Source of the DNA: Hedera helix
Lineage: Eukaryota; Streptophyta; Magnoliopsida; Apiales; Araliaceae
DNA: 64,000 nucleotides
NCBI GenBank assembly: GCA_947179155.2
Contig: OX359280.1
Location: 38,218,055 to 38,282,054, forward strand
Direction: 5' to 3'
Positions 59,147-64,000 of this stretch are shown one piece after another (the stretch's first letter is position 1; each line of letters starts with the position of its first letter). A program made the translations under genes and the position numbers. The notes under the pieces are model-generated. The model saw only the letters and a list, made by a program, of their open reading frames with translations, was not told the DNA's origin and ran no database searches.

Positions 59147-62034
59147 ATGGCATTCTTCACGGATTTGAATATGGCTGATCAATTTGTAGTGGTTGGAGCT
59201 ATTGCTTCTCTCTTCTGTTTTGTTCTATTTTTCTTGCTAGGCAAGAGCAACATTTCTAATTTATTTCAGACCCAAAGCAATGAATGTGCCAAAACTGCGC
59301 ATGATGGGGAATGCAAGCCAGAAATGGTTGGGAACCCGGACATCATTATCGTTGGTGCTGGTGTTGCTGGTTCTGCTCTGGCTTCTACTCTTGGAAAGGT
59401 AATCTCTCTCTTCCATTTGATTACATTATGGAAAACAAGATTTTTTATGACAGTGTTAAATGCAAGACCTTGTTTTCATAGAAGTTAGAAAGAAAGAGGA
59501 TACAAGTCAACAAAAAGCATCAATAAACGTGTACTTTTTATCAGCGAAAGCAAAAGTTTTTTGTTAGGAAACAGGAAACCAGATTGTTCAAGTATTATGT
59601 TAAGAAATACTAATTAATGATCAATGACTTTTTGGACAAGAATGCTGACAATCTCATTAATTCATACTGTAAATGAAACAGGATGGGCGGCGAGTGCTTG
59701 TAATTGAAAGGGATTTAGCCGAGCCTGACAGGATTGTTGGTGAATTGCTTCAGCCAGGAGGATATATAAAACTAATTGAGTTGGGCCTAGAAGGTAAGCA
59801 ACTATATGACACAAGGTATTACCTTTTGAAGTAGCAGCTTTATGGTGCTTTATTTTTTGTTAAGTTAATAACTAGAACATGCATATCACATTTGTTTTGA
59901 AGCAGACTGTGTGAATGAGATTGATGCTCAACAAGTGTTTGGATATGCTCTCTTTAAGGATGGGAAAAGTACTAGATTATCTTACCCCTTGAAAGACTTC
60001 CATTCAGATGTGGCCGGAAAAAGCTTTCACAATGGTCGCTTCATACTGCGAATGCGTGAGAAGGCTGCAACATTTTCTAAGTATTCCTCCTTTTCCTTAT
60101 AGGCCTTCTTGCAATTTGAACCAAAATGGTTGAAAACTTTGCACTTGTCCTTTTAGAATATTGGACTAAAACTTGCAAATCTGTGCATTGTCCTAATTTT
60201 AAGTGCTAAGTATCAAATATTAATCCAACTGATTTTGGGATCTAAAGAACTTTGTTATCATTCTATTTGTTCCTTGATAGCTTGTTCAACTTTACTACAT
60301 TAGAGAACTTTCAAATTCTTGTTGAGCCCCCCCCCCCCCCCCCCCCCCCCCCCCCCTTTTTTAATCTAGTTTTTCTTTTATATGTTAGTGTAAAACTAGA
60401 GCAAGGAACAGTAACATCTCTTGTTGAACGGAAGGGGACTGTCAAAGGAATAAACTACAAGACTAAAACAGGTCAAGATATGACAGCATATGCTCCTCTC
60501 ACAATTGTATGTGATGGTTGCTTCTCAAATCTGTGACGCTCACTCTGCAACCCCAAGGTCAGGATCCTTTTCTATGAAATTGTGTTGTTTTTGTGATAGC
60601 AGTCATTCTGTTTCTTTCCTACTGAATGTACCAGCTGAGAGAAATTAACATGGTACCATTTTATTTGTGCAGGTAGACATTCCCTCGTGTTTTGTGGCCT
60701 TGATTCTAAAGAATTGCCTGCTTCCATATCCTAATCATGGACATGTTATTCTAGCAAATCCTTCACCCATCTTGTTATATCGCATTAGTAGTACTGAGAT
60801 TCGGTGCTTGGTTGATGTACCTGGTAAAAAGCTACCTTCCATTGCAAATGGTGATATGATCCAATATTTGAAGACTCTTGTTGCACCTCAGGTATGTACA
60901 ATATTTTTATGGTATGATCGAACTTTGATATTTTTAATTTTTTTATAAGTAAAATCTTGCAATTTCTTTTATCTTATTGATGCGAAGCTGTTCTGCTTTA
61001 AGAGCATAAAGAACTCAGTAGTTATCAATTTGACAAGATAATGTGCATTTTACATACTGTGGATCTTGCAAGCATATTGACATATAATTAATAAAGTTTT
61101 GTGCATCTCAGCTACCTCTTGAGCTGTATGATGCGTTTGTAACAGCAATTGATGAAGGAAACATGAGAACAATGGCAAACAGAAGCATGCCAGCAGCTCC
61201 CTATCCCACTCCAGGTGCACTCTTACTTGGGGACGCGTTCAACATGCGACATCCTTTAACAGGAGGAGGAATGACAGTTGCTTTATCCGATATAGTTGTG
61301 CTTCGAGACCTTCTTAGACCACTTAATGATTTAAATGATGCGTCAGCCCTCTGTAGATATCTTGAATCCTTTTATACTTTGCGGAAGGTTAGTACAATTC
61401 TTATGTAATGTAGTCTACTTTGTGTTGTATATGTTCTCCATAAACATCGTTCCAAAAAAGTACATTTCGACAAAAGTTGGAGACTTTGTAATAAAATTAA
61501 CATCATACTGTTTGCAGCCAGTGGCATCTACAATAAATACACTGGCAGGCGCCCTTTATAAGGTGTTTTGTGCGTCACCTGATCAAGCAAGAAATGAAAT
61601 GCGCCAAGCATGTTTCGACTATTTGAGCCTTGGAGGCATTTTTTCAGATGGACCTGTGGCTCTACTATCTGGTCTAAATCCCCGACCATTGAGCTTGGTG
61701 GTTCATTTCTTTTCTGTAGCTATCTATGGTGTTGGCTGCCTATTGCTTCCATTTCCATCACCCAGACGCGTGTGGCTTGGGGCTAGATTAATTTTGGTGA
61801 GTATTCCATCCTTCTGAAAATCTTGAACAGATTGTTATCTTTCCAGTAGTTGTTGCTACTATTTAGCAGCTTTTTTTTTCTTCCTTTCCATTAAATGACA
61901 ATAATATTACCATTCTTTTTGTTTAACAGGATGCATCAGGTATAATTTTTCCTATTATAAAAGCTGAAGGAATCAGACAAATGTTCTTCTCTACAGTTAT
62001 TTCAGCATATTACAGATCTCCTCCCATCAACTGA
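59147..62034 (+). pseudogene. Squalene epoxidase copy 2, full structure with one in-frame stop
   Basis: Exons: 59147-59398, 59682-59793, 59906-60080, 60389-60557, 60673-60891, 61112-61387, 61518-61796, 61930-62034. Exon lengths 2-7 equal those of copy 1 exactly, every splice site is GT-AG, and the frame spans 529 codons. The only lesion is TGA at 60534-60536 (codon 229), aligned with arginine 237 (CGA) of copy 1, so translation would end after 228 residues, before the second FAD-binding part (GDAFNMRHPLTGGG). CGA to TGA is the expected product of methyl-CpG decay. The N-terminal anchor (about residues 10-32, VVVGAIASLFCFVLFFLLG) and GAGVAG motif are intact. Alternatives are a recent pseudogene, an allele-specific null, or a sequence error. 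It shares more N-terminal sequence with copy 3 than with copy 1. Confidence 0.9.
60327..60356. repeat. 30-base poly(C) run in SQE copy 2 intron 3
   Basis: Uninterrupted C run followed by T6, 32 nt before the intron 3 acceptor (TATGTTAG at 60381-60388). It could act as part of the polypyrimidine tract; on the opposite strand it is a G30 with quadruplex potential. Confidence 0.9.
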
Positions 62035-62629
62035 GACAATGAAATTCACCCCTTTTCTTTCTCTTACAAGTATTTGTTGTAGTGAGATTCTTTTGTCTGA
62101 GAAAAATTATTTTGGTGGGAGTCCAGATAAAGTTAGTTAGGAGAGATCCTGTATAGCACCATTTGTATTTCTAAATTCTAGCATTATTCCCTGTAATGGA
62201 AGCAGAATTCAGTAATGAAATTATTCTACCATGGCTTTCCCTGACATTGCACTAATTTTTTTTCTCATCTTTTAAGTTGAAAGAAATGACCATATTAATG
62301 TAATAATCATGAAAAATATACCAGCAGCATACAGACTTCATGCATACACGCATATGGGATGAGTCAGTTAGCTAAATAAAATACTAAATACTGGGGCACT
62401 CAAAGAAAAACTCTACTAACACTTCCCAAGTATTTCAAATATATATATGACTGTGGAATTAAATACAAAAAATTGTATTAAATCCCAACAGAATTCATAC
62501 CAGTTTCACATGACTAGGAAAGCAAGTTTCCATATAGAAAGTCATGCATAAGGATATAGGAGGAGGATTCTTCTGTTCTATGTTAATTGTCTTGTCTTGT
62601 ATGAATAGCTAGTTCGCAAATAAGGAAAT
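62035..62629. other. Short intergenic between SQE copies 2 and 3
   Basis: The 3' flank of copy 2 contains AATGAAATTATT near 62215, a possible polyadenylation region. Just before 62630 a degraded frame with hydrophobic residues and stops (about 62570-62629) occupies the place where the membrane anchor of copy 3 should be. Confidence 0.4.
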
Positions 62630-63948
62630 ATGATGATGCAGGATGAACATGCAAAGAACACTTCAAATGGGGAATGCCAACCAAAGAACACCAAAAGTAT
62701 TGATGTGATCATTGTTGGTGCCGGAGTTGCAGGCTCCGCTTTGGCTCACACTCTTGTCAAGGTAGTCTCTATATCTCTCTCTTCATCCCCATAGACACTT
62801 GCATGCTCATTAGAATTTTGTTTGTGTATGGAATATTTACTGTGATTCTACTCAAAATGATGATTTCTCCTATTGATGATCATAACCCAGTGTTCGCCAA
62901 TTGTTCTTACATACAAAATAAATCAAAAGTGAAAAGAAAAAATTGACGAGCCTAAGTACCATAAACTACAGAATTTCTATGCACCCAGAATAAGTCCGTG
63001 TTTCTGAAAAAGTAATTATCTTGATCTTGGATTGCTAATGATGGCAGTCTAATTTTATTTTCTTAACTTGTTTGCTATTAATATTTTTTGGAAAATTGTT
63101 CAATATATTAATGTATGCAGGATGGACGTCAAGTACATGTGATAGAAAGAAACTTAAATGACCCTAATACAATTGTGGGTGAACTACTTCAGCCAGGGGG
63201 TTATCTGAAGTTGATTGAGCTTGGTCTTGAGGGTAAGCAAGCGAGTTTGCAAACGAATCATATATGCATTAAACTTTTAACATGAAAAGATTAATCTTTT
63301 CTGCCTATTCTTGTATCTAAGAGATTGTTGATGAGATTTTTCATATATCAAGTATGTTTGTGGCTTCAGATTGTGTAAATGGGATTGATGCCCAAAAAGT
63401 GCTCGGATATACTCTTTGCATGGATGGAAAATGTATTGAGCTGCCTTATCCCATGGAAATTTTTTATTTTGATGTGGCCGGGAGAAGCTTTCACCGTGGT
63501 CGTTTTGTACAAAAAACTGTGAGAAAAAGCAGCATCTCTTCCCAAGTACAAATTGTTTTTAGCAGTCACAGCTCATAAATTGTCTAAATTTGTAACTTGA
63601 TTCAAGTCATCGACTGATTAAATATCCATTCAGTTATACTTCATTGAGTTGCTTCAACAAATTATAGGGAGTATTGTTTTTTTTATCAGATTTATCACTT
63701 TCTCCCCTTTTCTTTATGAAATTCTTGGGATTTCTTTCAGTTCCGGAAATGTTGAAGCTACTATGTTTCCCTTATGTTTCCAGTGTAAAGTTGGAGCAAG
63801 GAACGGTAACGTCTCTGCTTGAAAGAGGAGGAACAATAAAAGGAGTTGAATACAAGACTAAGACAGGCCAAAAGATGACAGCATATGCATCTCTCACAGT
63901 TGTCTGTGATGGTTGTTTTTCAAGTTTAAGACGCTCTGCAAGCCTAAG
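62630..63948 (+). pseudogene. Squalene epoxidase copy 3, decayed, runs past the window end
   Basis: Exons 1-4 are recognisable: 62630-62761, 63121-63232, 63370-63545, 63784-63948, with GT-AG borders. The first ATG in frame (an ATG triplet at 62630, preceded by an in-frame TAA at 62621) lies inside the region aligning after the anchor of copy 2, so the N-terminal membrane segment is missing. Exon 3 is 176 nt instead of 175, a 1-nt insertion near 63511-63520, which puts a TGA in exon 4. Exon 4 is 165 nt instead of 169, a 4-nt deletion near 63932. The FAD motif GAGVAG is kept, but VVERD has become VIERN and the following DRIVGELL is NTIVGELL. Exons 5-8 lie beyond the window. It is a pseudogene; three independent lesions make sequencing error unlikely. 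Confidence 0.9.
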
Positions 63949-64000
63949 GTGAAGATACTTGGTGTCTTATATATAAAACACATAATTATGTTCTAAAATC

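Noticed and set aside
60534..60536. Alternative splice donor removing the SQE copy 2 stop
   Set aside because: Using the GT just before the stop (CT|GTGACG) and joining to exon 5 creates another stop immediately (CTG TAG), so it does not restore the frame.

Overview
This is plant nuclear DNA, almost certainly from a eudicot: multi-exon genes with GT-AG introns, AT-rich intergenic DNA, and nested LTR retrotransposons, a Helitron and several DNA transposons. From memory, the intact squalene epoxidase most resembles asterid (perhaps Apiales) enzymes; that placement is a weak inference.

Layout. 242-3052 (minus): a complete nine-exon gene for peroxisomal (glyoxysomal) NAD-malate dehydrogenase with an N-terminal PTS2 signal. 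3.1-7.5 kb: non-genic, with a 1379-bp non-autonomous hAT element bounded by an 8-bp target duplication. 7503-24554: a tandem Ty3/gypsy (Tekay/Del-like chromovirus) array, LTR-internal-LTR-internal-LTR, inside one 5-bp duplication (TTAGT), inserted into a decayed copia element. 26459-40410: a Helitron-like element (minus orientation) interrupted by a second, nearly intact copy of the same gypsy family (27250-37783, duplication TATAT). 40.5-42.2 kb: a probable Mutator-like element carrying a minisatellite. 43.6-44.3 kb: a second hAT-like element. 44.3-52 kb: gene-free AT-rich DNA with a ~480-bp tandem duplication, a 31-base G run and a CACTA-type terminus.

52.2 kb to the window end: three squalene epoxidase copies in tandem on the plus strand. 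The first (52214-56104) is intact: eight exons, 537 residues, with a good TATA box. The second (59147-62034) keeps all exons and splice sites but has one TGA in exon 4. The third (from 62630, running off the window) lacks the N-terminal membrane anchor and has a 1-nt insertion and a 4-nt deletion. Integrity therefore falls from left to right.

The two metabolic loci are functionally independent: malate dehydrogenase supports peroxisomal NADH reoxidation, and squalene epoxidase makes 2,3-oxidosqualene for sterols and triterpenes. The most unusual structures are the tandem gypsy array, whose outer LTRs belong to different sequence subgroups despite a matched target duplication, and the graded decay of the SQE cluster. 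Exon coordinates were joined by hand from splice sites and reading frame; no database search was run.
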